Part shown: positions 26,180-36,240 of the stretch, piece by piece
Layout: each line of letters starts with the position of its first letter
Numbering within the stretch: position 1 is the first letter of the stretch
Source: Lepus europaeus
Lineage: Eukaryota > Chordata > Mammalia > Lagomorpha > Leporidae
Direction of reading: 5' to 3'
DNA: 64,000 nt
NCBI RefSeq assembly: GCF_033115175.1
Contig: NC_084832.1
Coordinates: forward strand, 9,971,342-10,035,341
Position numbers and translations under genes: made by a program
The notes under the pieces: generated by a model
The model's input: only the letters and a program-made list of their open reading frames with translations
What the model was told of the DNA's origin: nothing
Database searches by the model: none

Positions 26180-27432
26180 ATGTGTGTAAAATATTCTGAC
26201 AACATTATTTTAAGCAACATCATCATGTATTTGAATGGAAAAACACACATTTGTGTTACTATAACCAAAGATGAGATGACAGATTTGGCTTCTATTATAT
26301 GTACTTACCAAGAAGGCTTAAAAGGATTAAGGTGACTATTGGCTCCAATGAGGTGACAGAACCAACTCATGTGAGTTCATAGTAAGGTATTTTCCACACT
26401 GGTTAAGTTTTTGGTAGCTTGAACTCAGCCACTGGACATATTTACATCATTTCAATCAGCACATACTAATTTTGGCTGTTGCTTCTTGAGAACTGGTTTA
26501 CCACTAATTCATTGGCCCTCGAAGTAGTGGATCATCAGTGTTAACCCCTGTTGGTGCTGCAAGGCCATAAAATCGGTTGCAGCCAATGACAAAACAGGAA
26601 TTGCCAAATCACAAGGTATTTCCCCCCCTTGCCACATTTGTGATTTGGTATGAGAACACTTCTCATCTGGGCTCCAAGTGAGACTGAGCCTCTTCCCTTC
26701 TCCATTCTTATTTAATTGTTTTGTTTGTTTCTTAAGACTTATTTATTGATTTGAAAGGTAGAGTGGCACAAAGAGATCTGTCATCAACTTATTCACTCCA
26801 CAAAAGCCCACAATAGCCAGGGCTGGACCAGGCAGAAGGTAGGAGGCAGTAGCTCTGTCTGGGTCCCCCACACGGGTGACAGAAACCCAAGTACTTGGGC
26901 TGTTATCTGCTGCCTTCCAGGCAGGAAGCTGATCAGAAGCACAGAAGTGCAGACTCCATCCAGACACTTCAGTATGGAATGTGCGTATCTCAAGTGGTGG
27001 CTTAACCACTGTACCACACTGCCTGCCCCTAATATTTATCATTATCTGAGTGATTTAGAGTAGGTCCCAAATCAGTATCTTCCATTGATTTCTAGAAGTT
27101 ACGGACACAATGGTATCTTTGTTTATATCTTGCTCCTTATCTACTCTAGCCTTTCACTGATACTGTGGGTGACACAAAGCCTTTACTGTAATACAGACCC
27201 ATGGGTGCTGGCTTCCCATCAGTAGCCCTGTGAGATATAAGGTGATTTTACCCTTTGGTGATTCCAGTACTTCCAGATAGTCCTCCTCGCTAAAAACCTC
27301 AAGCAAGGATTTGACTTTTTCCATGCTCTCATTTTAAAGAAAAATATTGAATAAATGTAGGTTTTCTTGACTCAGGTGCAACTTGATGGCTCTATTTTTG
27401 CTTCTTGATTACAGACCAAAGATGAACTCTGA
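13007..27432 (+). CDS. POGLUT2: POGLUT2 (KDELC1), complete coding region in ten exons
   Basis: Protein O-glucosyltransferase 2 is an ER-lumen enzyme of the GT90/CAP10 family. It transfers glucose from UDP-glucose to serines in certain EGF repeats (Notch, fibrillin-type proteins). The ten coding exons listed separately sum to 1,509 nt, or 502 codons plus stop, the same length as I recall for human. In order: a signal peptide of about 19 residues ending PALA; a filamin-type Ig-like repeat (about 24-130) with [20 protein letters not shown]; the glucosyltransferase domain (about 150-480) with VNLGDWP, where Asp238 aligns with the Asp of NVRDYP in POGLUT1, and [13 protein letters not shown]; and C-terminal KDEL at 499-502 for ER retrieval. 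All junctions are GT-AG with compatible phases and no frame breaks. The start codon context is weak (T at -3, T at +4) but encodes the expected signal peptide. It is transcribed away from BIVM. Confidence 0.97.
13189..14270 (+). other. POGLUT2 intron 1
   Basis: The GC-rich start is the tail of the CpG island to about 13,330. The rest appears unique and free of lineage-specific SINEs. Confidence 0.7.
14271..14476 (+). CDS. POGLUT2: POGLUT2 exon 2
   Basis: Begins after the acceptor CCCATCACAG and ends at AAAAG before GTAATTGG. It encodes most of the filamin-type repeat, from [13 protein letters not shown] to SPYILKG. Confidence 0.96.
15012..15362 (-). mobile_element. 5-prime-truncated lagomorph L1 (3-prime UTR piece)
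   Basis: Antisense L1 3-prime end: poly(T), then AACTTTTATTTAATGAATAT and CTTATGGATTACAATGGCTC. Flanked by the 13-bp duplication CTGATGGTTTCTT at 14999-15011 and 15363-15375. In POGLUT2 intron 2. Confidence 0.92.
15796..16075 (+). repeat. CSINE, older subfamily
   Basis: AGGGCCGATGTTTGGTGGTG head, CAGCAGATGGAAGATCTCTC, long CT run at about 15980-16033, AAATGAATAAAAATAAAGTA tail. Confidence 0.85.
16083..16410 (+). repeat. CSINE, older subfamily
   Basis: Second copy in the same orientation right behind the previous one: AAGGATGTTTAGCCTATTGG head, CACAAAATAAATAGATAAGT tail. Confidence 0.8.
16797..17165 (-). mobile_element. L1 3-prime end, 5-prime truncated
   Basis: Closely related to the copy at 15012-15362 (same AACTTTTATTTAATGAATAT start and same end around TTAATTAATTTTCTTTGCC). 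In POGLUT2 intron 2. Confidence 0.85.
17170..17455 (-). mobile_element. Second L1 3-prime UTR fragment
   Basis: Poly(T) at 17172-17185, then CATTTCCAATTATCTTTATA and text of another L1 subfamily ending near GAGTTGCCAGGGCTATG. Confidence 0.75.
17456..17799 (-). repeat. Young CSINE subfamily copy
   Basis: Antisense copy of the young type: GAGTGGACAGTGAGAGAGAG near the poly(T) and GAGCCGTGGCACTGGCC at the head. High GC and intact length. Confidence 0.9.
17888..18190 (-). repeat. CSINE
   Basis: Antisense copy ending with TGTAGCACACCAGCAGCCC about 55 nt before POGLUT2 exon 3; flanked by TGAGTGA. Confidence 0.85.
18246..18451 (+). CDS. POGLUT2: POGLUT2 exon 3
   Basis: Begins after ACATATAG and ends at AATAAG before GTACAACA. 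It encodes the linker into the GT90 domain, including [20 protein letters not shown] and [24 protein letters not shown] ends about 55 nt before its acceptor. Confidence 0.96.
18570..19094 (-). mobile_element. L1 3-prime end with 11-bp target duplication
   Basis: Poly(T) then antisense L1 3-prime UTR. Flanked by GTGACAAGCTT at 18559-18569 and 19095-19105. It occupies most of POGLUT2 intron 3. Confidence 0.9.
19167..19244 (+). CDS. POGLUT2: POGLUT2 exon 4
   Basis: A 78-nt exon after TTCTCTTTTAG, encoding 26 residues from [13 protein letters not shown] to SLTRK, with donor GTAAATCT. An L1 insertion ends about 60 nt upstream of it. Confidence 0.96.
19385..19800 (+). repeat. Old interspersed repeat, family not assigned
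   Basis: Text such as CACCATGAACTGGGTGGGTC, ACAGTTCTGGAAGCCAGAAG and CCAAATAAGGTCACTCTGAG is shared with blocks near 30,490-30,950 and 54,030-54,490. An old mammalian element; I cannot name it safely. Confidence 0.6.
19801..20702 (+). other. POGLUT2 intron 4 remainder
   Basis: AT-rich intronic sequence; no exon or clear repeat seen. Confidence 0.5.
20703..20875 (+). CDS. POGLUT2: POGLUT2 exon 5
   Basis: Begins after TTCTTCCTAG and ends before GTGAGAGA. It encodes [20 protein letters not shown], holding the candidate catalytic Asp238, through SVLETMG. Confidence 0.96.
20999..21236 (+). CDS. POGLUT2: POGLUT2 exon 6
   Basis: Begins after TCTTTCTAG, only 123 nt past exon 5, and ends at TTCAAG before GTGAGAAA. 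It encodes [39 protein letters not shown] and HISFFDFFK. An antisense solo LTR starts 53 nt past the donor junction. Confidence 0.96.
21290..22142 (-). mobile_element. Solo LTR of an endogenous retrovirus (fossil)
   Basis: An 853-bp block reading TGTTGCTGCGTTGGGGG from its 5-prime end on the minus strand. It has an internal AATAAA (complement near 21,430) and a GC-rich U5-like end. No internal retroviral region is present. It looks like a class II (ERVK/IAP-like) LTR, probably lagomorph-specific. No clear target duplication is seen. In POGLUT2 intron 6. Confidence 0.7.
22160..22655. repeat. Two CSINE fragments, opposite orientation
   Basis: A plus head fragment (about 22160-22330, GGTTCAATCCGCC box) abuts an antisense CSINE (about 22331-22655, TTTGAAGGACAGAACGACAG). 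Confidence 0.7.
23059..23268 (+). CDS. POGLUT2: POGLUT2 exon 7
   Basis: A 210-nt exon (70 codons) after TTATTTTGCAG. It encodes the C-terminal lobe of the GT90 fold: [40 protein letters not shown] and [12 protein letters not shown]. The donor is GTAAGGTC. Confidence 0.96.
23269..23950 (+). other. POGLUT2 intron 7
   Basis: Intronic sequence free of recognised repeats. Confidence 0.5.
23951..24040 (+). CDS. POGLUT2: POGLUT2 exon 8
   Basis: A 90-nt exon after TTCCCATAG, encoding [20 protein letters not shown] and FCYYFKLFQ. The donor is GTGAGTGT. Confidence 0.96.
24355..24595 (+). repeat. Tigger-like DNA transposon fragment
   Basis: Starts CAGGTTGAGTATCCCTTATC and continues CAGAAGTGTTTCAGTTTGGA and GGAAATATTTGCACAGAC; this is the terminal text of a nonautonomous TcMar-Tigger-type element. 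Incomplete at its right end. Confidence 0.6.
24608..24960 (+). repeat. Young CSINE subfamily copy
   Basis: GGCCAGCGCCGCGGCTCAAT head to GCCTGTCAAAAA tail. Flanked by AGAATGCTCAGC and AGAATGTTCAGC (one mismatch). In POGLUT2 intron 8. Confidence 0.9.
25349..25456 (+). CDS. POGLUT2: POGLUT2 exon 9
   Basis: A 108-nt exon after TTGCTCAACAG, encoding [15 protein letters not shown] through [12 protein letters not shown]. The donor is GTAAGCAG. If the donor is not used, translation adds [13 protein letters not shown] and stops without KDEL. Confidence 0.95.
25457..26720 (+). other. POGLUT2 intron 9, first part
   Basis: Mostly unrecognised sequence. It contains a (TG)n/(TATG)n microsatellite at about 26,140-26,186. 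Confidence 0.5.
26724..27030 (-). repeat. CSINE
   Basis: Antisense copy: AAGACTTATTTATTGATTTG start, ACCACACTGCCTGCCCC end. In POGLUT2 intron 9. Confidence 0.8.
27415..27432 (+). CDS. POGLUT2: POGLUT2 exon 10 (coding part: TKDEL and stop)
   Basis: After the acceptor TTGATTACAG only five codons, Thr-Lys-Asp-Glu-Leu, precede TGA. The whole ER-retrieval signal is therefore on the terminal exon, nearly 2 kb downstream of exon 9. Confidence 0.95.
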   Translation, partial: TKDEL

Positions 27433-27625
27433 TTTGCAAAATACCTTCCATTCAAGTAATGGTGCTCTGAAGACTTCTTAACTGAAAAGAAGAATGTTTT
27501 TTAAGTATTAATTGCACAGACAATGTAAAATCTGCTGTGTGATTATTTGGATCATGAAGATACGTTTCTACCTATTATGCTATGTTCCTATGACTATCAC
27601 TAAAAGCACATTTTTAGAATTTTGT

Positions 27626-27631
27626 AATAAA
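27626..27631 (+). terminator. POGLUT2 polyadenylation signal
   Basis: AATAAA about 195 nt after the POGLUT2 stop codon. The 3-prime UTR from 27433 is short and no later signal of similar quality is needed. Cleavage is expected around 27,645-27,660. Confidence 0.7.
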
Positions 27632-27799
27632 ACCACCTTTATTTTAAAGACCTATGTTATGCTAATTGTTAGCTGTGTTTGGACTATGGAGTAGTAGGAA
27701 GAGGGAGGCTCTGGGTTTTTGATTTACAGAAGCACAAACTTGGTTAAATGACAAAGCAGTAAACCTCAGTCTCCTTTAAGCCATGGTTATTTTGAATAC

Positions 27800-28257
27800 T
27801 TCATGCAAGGCCTGTCATAACGTGGCCTCTGCCTGCATCTGTAGTCAAGTCTCTCACCCTTTCCTAACGTGTAGCCTGAGGTCTAGCGAAACCAGTCCCC
27901 TCACAGTTCTGTCAACGCTGGTTTCTTAATCTCCTGTTACACACTTGTCCATTGATCTAGAAGCCATGACCTTCTCCTGTATCAATTTTGGACATTCTCG
28001 ATACTCATTTTAGGAATCCCCAACACCTCCTTGGAATCTCCCCTTCTGTGTGCTTGTGTCATTGTACTTACCATACCATACTACATCCTGTCCCATTCCA
28101 TTGCCTTTCCCCCATCCAATTTTAAGCAACTTGACCATAGAGATCATGCTAATCCACTGTGTAGTCCTTTAGGACCCACCATGTAGAGTCCATCAGGGTG
28201 CCCACAGCTAGAAAGGGTAATAAATATTAAATGGGTGAATAAATGAATGCACATAAA
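27800..28257 (+). repeat. L2 fragment
   Basis: Ends with the characteristic AATAAATATTAAATGGGTGA plus ATAAATGAATG. Upstream text has L2-like TCTCCCCTTCTGTGTGCTTG. Confidence 0.65.
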
Positions 28258-28949
28258 AGAATTAAAAAGAATTAGACATCCTAACACTAAACCATCTATA
28301 ATGTCCTACAAATCTCTCACCTGATTTCTCTTACATCCATCTTCTAGTTAAACAATCTTTCATACATTTGTAAATTGTGAAATTTACATACATAAGAATA
28401 TAAAACAGCAGCAGCTTAAAAATAATCATCAACCATTAACTGCTAACAGGTTCTGTGCTTGACCAAATATTCATCAGGCTCCTGAACTTTCTGCTCACTA
28501 TCTGTTCACTGCCTTCTGTAATCTAATTTTAGCAAGAGCTGTGCTAAATCAGTTTAACAAAAAGCCCCTGTCTTCCATATCTGGTCAGTCACAATACCTA
28601 ATCCGATTCCTCATCCTTTACCATCCACAAGGTGATGATTGATTACCCTGGTCTGTGTTTAGCGAGAATGCTGTTAGGTCTATTTAACCAGAATCTCTCT
28701 TCCCTGGTGTTTACTCTTGGTAATTTTCCATCTACTAACCTCTACACTGGTCCATGGCTATAAATTTCCTCCTGATTATCTTGTATTTGCAGTTTAGCCC
28801 TGTATACACTGAGGTCTCTTTTCCCCTATCATAATAGTTTTGAATAACCTCTGTTTATATTGCTTTATTGGCCAGCTCTGGTTTTTCTCTGATGCTACCA
28901 CTGGAGTTCAGAAATAGAACACTGCTGGTACCTTAGAAGTGTCCCTTGT

Positions 28950-29575
28950 ACCTCACCCTATCACACCCCCTCCCTTGCTCGAAGGCAACCATTATCATGA
29001 TGATTACAATAACATTTTCCTTTGCTTTTTATAATTTTGCTATCTACATATACTTCCCTAAACAACATATTTTCATTTTGCCAGTTGTGAATTTATATAA
29101 ATGGAAATATACCAGATGTATTGTTGTTATTTGCCTACTGGTATACATAGTGGCAGTTCATTTGTTTTTACAGGTTGATTGTATGAATAAGATGACTATA
29201 TTTTACTATTCCATTGTAGGTGGACATTGAGTTGTACCTATTTTTGGACAATTCCCATCAGTGCTACTGTGAATCCTTATTCATGTTCCTTGACCCTATT
29301 TGGTTTATAGCAGAATTACTAGACTATGGAGTACCATTCATTTACAACTTTACTATAATATGTCAAACAACTTTCCAAATTGATGATCCCACTTTATGCT
29401 TTCCAGAAGTGTAGAGGTTTACAGTTGCTTAACATTCTTGCTGACATTTGATATTACCAAACTTTTAATATTTTTACCAGTACCATGGGTGTAAAATAAT
29501 TACTAATTATATTTTAATTTTTCTTTCTCAGTAAGGAGGCTGATCATCATTTCATATGATTATAAAACACTAATA
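28950..29575 (-). repeat. Old L1M/L1ME fragment
   Basis: Antisense L1 3-prime text: GAAGGCAACCATTATCATGA, CTATTCCATTGTAGGTGGAC, ATTGAGTTGTACCTATTTTT. The interval 28,258-28,949 holds nothing I can name. Confidence 0.6.
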
Positions 29576-29796
29576 GTGCCTTCTTGTACAGCCGCTTTTT
29601 TTTTTTTTAGTTAATTTTCCTAATGAGCTGTTTGACTTCCTCATGGAGATACAGAAATAGACTTTGGAGCTAGCACTTCCTTGATTGTATATATACTGTA
29701 TTTCTGCTATTTTATGGCATGTCTTATACTCTCATTCCAGGACCTTTTAGTGCTGAGAAAATGGTGAGTTTAATGTAGAGGGTCTATCAGTTTCTT

Positions 29797-30090
29797 TTTA
29801 AAATTTGTTTGTATTTATTATATTTGAAAGAGCAACAGAGCTCTCCCATCCTCAGGTCACTCTGCAGATGCCCACAACAGCCAGGGCTGGGCCACGCCAA
29901 ACCGAGAGTTGATAATTCAATCCAGGTCTCCCACCAGAGTTACAGATACCCAAATTCTGGAGTGATCTCTGCCCTCTCCCAGGGTGCACATTAGCAGGAA
30001 ACGAATGGGGAACAGAGCTGGGACTGGAACCCAGGCACTCTGAAATGGGATGTGGGCAGCCCTTAACCACTATATCAAATGCCTTCCCCA
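29797..30090 (-). repeat. CSINE
   Basis: Antisense copy, TATATTTGAAAGAGCAACAG to CACTATATCAAATGCC. Confidence 0.75.
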
Positions 30091-30095
30091 TCAAG

Positions 30096-30395
30096 ATTAT
30101 TTTTAAAAACATTATTTATTTGAAAGGCAGAGTCACAGAAAGAGGGAGAGACAGAGAGATCTTCCATCCCCTGGTTCACTCCCCATGCAACGGGCAGGCC
30201 GTTGTCAAGAGCCAGGAGCCTTTTATAGATCTCACACATCAGTGGCAGGGGCCCAGGAACACTTTAGTTGCCTTCCTAGGTGCACCAGCAGGAAGCTGGA
30301 TTGGAAGTAGAGCAGCTGGAACACAAACCAGCACTCTATGGATGCCGGCATTGCAGGCCACAGCTCAATCTGCTGTACCACAGCTCGGGCCCCAG
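30096..30395 (-). repeat. CSINE
   Basis: Second antisense copy directly adjacent: ATTATTTATTTGAAAGGCAG to TACCACAGCTCGGGCCCC. Confidence 0.85.
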
Positions 30396-30489
30396 GCAGT
30401 ATTTTTAGAATTGTGGGTTTTTTTCTGTCAAATTTAAGAATTCCTTCCTTGTCCCTAGCTCACTCAGCCAGTCTCCTTTGTTCTATAAT

Positions 30490-30950
30490 CTAGGGCCACC
30501 TCAGCAAGTAACTACAAGCTTGGGGACTTAGAACAACAGAAATTTATGCTCTCATAGTTCTGGAGACAGAAGTCTGAGATCAACTTGTCGAACGTGTTGG
30601 TTCCTTCCAGAGGCTCTGAGAGAAAATCCATTTCATGCCTCTTCCAAGATCTGGTAGCCGCTGGTAATTCTTGGAATTCCTTGGCTTGTGGGTACATCCT
30701 TCCAGTCTCTGCCTGTGTTATCATATAGTCTTCCCCTCTGTGTGTCTTTGTTTTCTCCTCATCTGTCTCTTAGAAAAGACACTTGTCTTTGGACTAAGGC
30801 ACCATCCTAAGTTGAAGGTGACCTCACCTCAAGAATTTTAATTATATTTACAAAGATTCTATTTTTCAATAGGATCACACATGTAGCCAAGTTAGAACTG
30901 GACCACAACTTTTGGGGACCACTCTTCAACCCAGTACATCTTGTAAAAAC
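30490..30950 (+). repeat. Old interspersed repeat, same unnamed family as 19385-19800
   Basis: GAACAACAGAAATTTATGCT, CATAGTTCTGGAGACAGAAG and ATTCCTTGGCTTGTGGGTAC identify it as kin of the 19.4-kb and 54.0-kb blocks. Confidence 0.55.
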
Positions 30951-31198
30951 ATTTTCTTTGAAAGCAGAAACAACATGAGAGTTCCTATCATCACACACAT
31001 TCAGTGCTGGAGGTTAATGCTAACATAGTAAGTCTAGAAAAGAATAGGAAATATAAGGAGTAAAAATAACAAGTACAATTACTAAAAGCAGAAAATTTAG
31101 CACACATAAAATCCAAACAAATTTACAGATAAAATTTTTCAATTAACAAAAAAATTGGACATTTGTTAAATAGAAAACCAGCATATAAAATTCAACCA

Positions 31199-31540
31199 AA
31201 GGGCTAGTGTCATGGCATGGCAGGTTAAACTTTTGCCTGCAGCGCAGGTATCCCATATGGGCACCAGTTCCTGTCGTGTCTGCTCCATTACTGTTCCAGC
31301 TCACTGCTATGGCCTGGGAAAGCCGTAGAAGATGGGCCATGTCCTTGGGCCACTGTAACCGTGTGAGAGACCCACAAGAAGCTCCTGGCTCCTGGCTCCT
31401 GGCTTTGGATCAGCCCAGTTCCAGCCGTCGTGGCCATCTGGGGAGTGAACGAGCAGATGGATAACCTGTCTCTTTCTCTCTCTCTCTGCCTCTGCCTCTT
31501 TGTAACTCTGCCTTTCAAATAAATAAATCTTTTTTAAAAT
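31199..31540 (+). repeat. CSINE
   Basis: GGGCTAGTGTCATGGCATGG head to CAAATAAATAAATCTT tail; full length. Confidence 0.9.
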
Positions 31541-32404
31541 TTTTCAATATTCCAACTAGTAATAGAAAATGAAATAAAAATACTTAAAGTAGCATTTATG
31601 ATAAATTTGGAGGTTGAAGTCTTTGAGGAATTAATAAAAATGGCCAAAAATGGACACAAGAAATTTTGAAAAATCTAAGTTCAAAGATATCCTATATTCA
31701 TGGATTGCAAAGTCAATAAGATGTCAACTATTATGTAATACCTGAAAAGTCTTAACTGTTGATGAATTATGAAGAATTTTCCCACCATACAACAAAACTA
31801 TGTGTATATGCTTAAGTTACATTGGTGTAAGGATAGAAAACAAAATAGAATACCAGAATAGTAATACATAAACAAACTTGTGTATGTACAGAAACTCAAT
31901 TTATGATGGGAAACTGCAGATGTTGGAAAAAGGAACTGGAACTCTTGAATACCCAAATATGGAAGAAAAGCAGTTGTATGAGTAGCACTCATTCCATTCA
32001 AAAATCAAATCCAAAAGATTGGTGACAAAAGACAAAACAATATTTTTAATCACCAGAGAGGCTATCTCTGCATTTTATTGATAGTATAGATTTTGGCAGG
32101 TGAAATAGCCAAAGAATTATTTCTTTCATTTAGTGACTCTGATAAATAAAGTCATAGGAATTGTTGCCAAAATATAGGAGTTCTACTATTTTATCAGCAA
32201 GGTATTAAAATGCATTTATAAATTCTTCTTGCCTTCAGTTATGAATAAACATTTATTGTTAGAAATTTAAAATATGGTGTTAGTTGAAATAATTTCAAAC
32301 TGCTTAATATGTAAATCTAAAGATTCTGACTGCCCCCAGTTATTGCTTCCTAGAAATTTTGATTTGATCAGCATAGCCCCTCATCACTTTGGCAATACTT
32401 GATG

Positions 32405-32610
32405 GCAGCTACAGCAGATTGGTTAAGAGTATGGACTCTGAAGCCAGAGCACCTGAATTGAATTAGCATTCAGATCGTTTCACTTAGTCTGATCTTAATA
32501 ACACTATGCTTGTTTCTTCATTCGTAAACTTGGAATAATACCTGTAGGGTTGCTTAAAGGTTATTAAAACAACATGGAAAGTGTTTAGAATGTGCTAGGA
32601 TGTGTTTGCT
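32405..32610 (+). repeat. MIR
   Basis: MIR text: GTATGGACTCTGAAGCCAGA, TTGCTTAAAGGTTATTAAAA, AAGTGTTTAGAATGTGCTAG. Confidence 0.65.
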
Positions 32611-32689
32611 ATCATTACCACTTACAGAACCATTCCTCTCCAGATGACTGAAGTCTGGTTAAATATTTGAGCTCTTAGTAAACACTAAG

Positions 32690-32870
32690 TATTCATAAAC
32701 ACTTGATGTGCATTTATCTTACTTCATCTGCACAACCTATGAGGTATGTTACTTTTAACTCTATTTTAATAGATGGCAACACTGGTATGACTAGGTGATA
32801 AAGCTAAATCCAGGCAATCTGACTAGACTCCCCCCTTCTAACCATTACACGCTATTCTCTCCATTGGCAG
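32690..32870 (-). repeat. MIR
   Basis: Antisense MIR: CTATGAGGTATGTTACTTTT, AATCCAGGCAATCTGACTAG, TTCTAACCATTACACGCTAT. Confidence 0.65.
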
Positions 32871-33471
32871 AAAAACTAATCAGAAAAATCCTAGCTTTTT
32901 TAGTATAGATTATTCCCTCATGATTCCAAATTTACATACTCAGGAAGCTGAAGCCCAGAAAGATGAGTGACTTCTCTCAAGGAAATGTCCCACTCTGGAA
33001 CTTTCCCCCTTTGTATTTATCTGGGAATTGGATAAACACCAAATAAGATTCTTAGATTACTTTTGAGGGAGGATTCTGAGGTTCCTAATTTGGACTTGCA
33101 AATGTGATACAATGAAATCAGAACAGACCTATAATCTCCTATTCCAGTTCTGGCAATAGCTGTCTTACAGCAAGCAGATGTGGGTGACAGGATCCCTACC
33201 CATAAAGAGCCAGAAACTGTTGAGATGTACATCTAATTAGAACCAGTGGCAACAGACTCCACATGAGAAAACTCTTGATGGTATCAATATCATCCTATAA
33301 AATCACTCAAAAGTACATGTTGCAAATAAAACTAAATGACAGTAACAAAATATTCTTACTTGAATCACTGAATCTTAGATTTATTTTATGGACCAGGTTA
33401 TAATAAAAAAAAGAAAAAAATATAGGAGTTCTAGAAATTTCTAGAAAATTGATGTTTTAACTTAATATTCT

Positions 33472-33795
33472 TTAGGTATTTATTTATTTATTTGAAAGAG
33501 TTATATTACAGAGAGAGAGAAGGAGAGACAGATCTTCCATCTGCTAGTTCTCTTGCCAAATGGCTGCTATGACAAGGGCTGGGTCAGGCTGAAGACCAGA
33601 GCCAGGAGCTTCTTCTGGGTCTTCCACGTGGGTGCAGGTGCCCAAGGACCTGGGCCATCCTCCACTGCTTTCCCAGACACATTAGCAGGAAGCTGGTTCA
33701 GAAGAAGAGCACTGGAGATGCAAACCAACGTGCATGTAGGATGCCAGCACTGGAGGTACATCTTAACCTCCTACTTGATAGTGAGGGCCCCATTG
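33472..33795 (-). repeat. CSINE
   Basis: Antisense copy, TATTTATTTATTTGAAAGAG to a GAGGGCCCC end. Confidence 0.85.
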
Positions 33796-33824
33796 TTTTA
33801 TTATTTTTTGAGATAACATTTTTT

Positions 33825-34176
33825 ATTTTTTTTTATTTTTTATTTTTTTTTTTATTTTTGACAGGCAGAGTGGACAGTGAGAGAGAGACAGAGAGAAAGG
33901 TCTTCCTTTTGCCGTTGGTTTACCCTCCAATGGCCGCCGTGGTAGCGCGTTGCGGCCGGCGCACCGCGCTGTTCCGATGGCAGGAGCCAGGTGCTTCTCC
34001 TGGTCTCCCATGGGGTGCAGAGCCCAAACACTTGGGCTGTCCTCCACTGGCCACAGCAGAGAGCTGGCCTGGAAGAGGGGCAACCGGGACAGGATCGGTG
34101 CCCTGACCGGGACTAGAACCCGGTGTGCCGGCGCCGCAAGGCGGAGGATTAGCCTGTTGAGCCACGGCGCCGGCCA
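33825..34176 (-). repeat. Young CSINE subfamily copy with 14-bp duplication
   Basis: Full-length antisense copy ending GCCACGGCGCCGGCC. Flanked by AGATAACATTTTTT at 33811-33824 and 34177-34190. Confidence 0.92.
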
Positions 34177-34190
34177 AGATAACATTTTTT

Positions 34191-36240
34191 AAATTACATT
34201 ATAGTCAAAGGCTTAGTGGCTCTACTAAATAAAGAATTCAAGAAGTAAAAATTTTAAAAATGCCATAGTACAGGAAGAAAATAGGCAAGGGCTATAACAA
34301 TAATCAAATGAAAAGGTTAGAACATGCATTTCTCATTTTTCTTCATCCAGAGAAGGATCCTATTTCAGTCCATAAGAGCACTGCCAGCAATGGCCCATGT
34401 TTGCTGAACCCCAAATAACCCATTACCATAGCAGGAATTCCTCCAAGGAACACCACCTCTTGTAGGAAAAATAAGTAAAAAATCGGTGCCAAAAGGAATT
34501 CATAACATATCCCTCTTTGTCTTAAAATTGTTTTAAGTCTGAATGGGTAGCACTGAGAGTTCAATGAGAGACTAAGGACTAAATTGGCCATCACCTGTGG
34601 AGTGTATGATTTGCCACATGATAAATTTACCATGTCTCTTCTGTCAGCATCTGTCAAAGTCTGGTTTAGAGAATGAGACTTCCCATTTGGATATTTGTAT
34701 GAGGCTATGAGAAGTTGAAGTGAGAACCATATATGCTCATGGAAATGTATATAAATTTTTCCCTTCTCCAGAAACTTTTTTTCTGCAGCTTACTCAACAG
34801 CACTTCATCTTTTATTGCATGTTTTTTTTTTTTAATTGTTTTACATGGGGGATAATCATGGCTACAAAGGATTAGCTTTAGGAATACTTGTGATGATTTA
34901 CTCCTATATCTTTGATTGTGGTTACACAAAACTACATAAAACTCTATACAGGGCTCTATACACATGTACATGTATAACTGGTGGAATTGGAATGATCTCT
35001 AGAATTGCATTAATTTTAAGATTCTGGTTTTGATATATAGCTATGCAGGATTATCTCCACTGGAGATTTAAAAAATCTATATTAATATAATGAAGTTTTT
35101 CTAGAACCAGGCAGCATTTCACCCAAAACATGGTTCCTGATGCTCTCTCTTACATGACCTTGAGAGCTATTTTTACAATCACAAATGCAGGAAATGACGT
35201 ACTCTACAGACATTATTATGATTCACACAGTCTGGTTTTTGCCTAATAGGGGCACAATCTGGGAGGCTTTAACCTGGAATTGGCTGAGAGGTCAGCTGCT
35301 GTGATTGGCTGAGCTCCCTATTCCACCCCATTATTCAGCTATACAACTGTATGCTATGTTAGTCCTTGCTTACACAGCAAGCTAGGTTGTAGTGCATTAC
35401 CTACTGAGTACTCTTTGGACAAAACCTGTTGTTCAAGTAGGAAGGCTTCTTTAAACTGGTTTATTCCAAAGTAGCAAGAGAAACTAAGTGATCTGTATAG
35501 AGGACCTCCATGTATATACTTTTATAGCTTTCTATAAATAGGTAATTATTTCAGAGTAGGAAGTTTAAGAGTTTAATAAATGACGATGGCAATACCTGCT
35601 CATCATGATCATAACAATAAAAATTCTTTCAATTTCTATCCTCTTCCCAATAGAACTGCTGTTAATAGGTAGACTTCCAGACCTTTACACACACACACAA
35701 CACACAGGGAACATCAGGGACTCGGATTGTGAAAGTTCATTCTCTCCATTCTTTCCACTGTGTGGGAAGCGTTCCAACTTTTAGCTTTCCCAAAAAGAAG
35801 CATGCCTGCTTGGTAATACTGTGGGACAGGTTTCTTAAAGTGAAATTATTGAAGCAAAGATTATAGGTAACTTAAATTTAAATAAATAAAACAAAGACAT
35901 TATATAAACTATGTTCCCTTTTCTGGGGTATTAAAACCGCATTTTCCTATGTATTCAGTAGCACTGGCTATTGTTTATATTTTTCATTTTTCTCAAATTG
36001 AGTTAAAAGTTTTTTTTAATGTTTCCCTAATTATTTATGGAATTGAATGTCTGGTATTTTCTTTTTAAATTTTTCCAATTTTTCTTAAAGTATGATCATA
36101 CAAGATTCTGGTATAATTTGACACATTAGTGTAGAACTCAGTCTTCTAATTGTTCTTTTAAATTTTTATTGTATATATTCTTCAAGTTGCACTTTAAAAT
36201 CATGTTGTCAAGGACTAAGTATAAAAATTTCAAGTGAAAT
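34191..36240. other. Intergenic, little recognised
   Basis: AT-rich DNA. 34,191-34,340 resembles antisense L1 3-prime sequence (compare 54,700-54,780). Elsewhere I see only a CA run near 35,690 and no gene. Confidence 0.4.

Noticed and set aside
26140-26186. Alternating TG / TATG tract as a possible regulatory Z-DNA element
   Set aside because: Ordinary intronic microsatellite with no neighbouring regulatory features.
28950-29575. Two consecutive plus-strand open frames with hydrophobic residues as a possible membrane-protein gene
   Set aside because: The text matches antisense L1 3-prime sequence, and the frames are chance readings of AT-rich DNA.
33823-34192. Open frames of 80-120 codons over young SINEs, repeated at 17.5, 24.6, 33.9, 45.6, 47.5, 48.7 and 57.5 kb with near-identical proteins
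   Set aside because: They are the GC-rich SINE body read in various frames, not a gene family.
34343-34657. Minus-strand 104-codon open frame with hydrophobic stretch
   Set aside because: No splice context, start support or recognised homology; surrounded by repeat-derived DNA. Kept as unexplained intergenic sequence.
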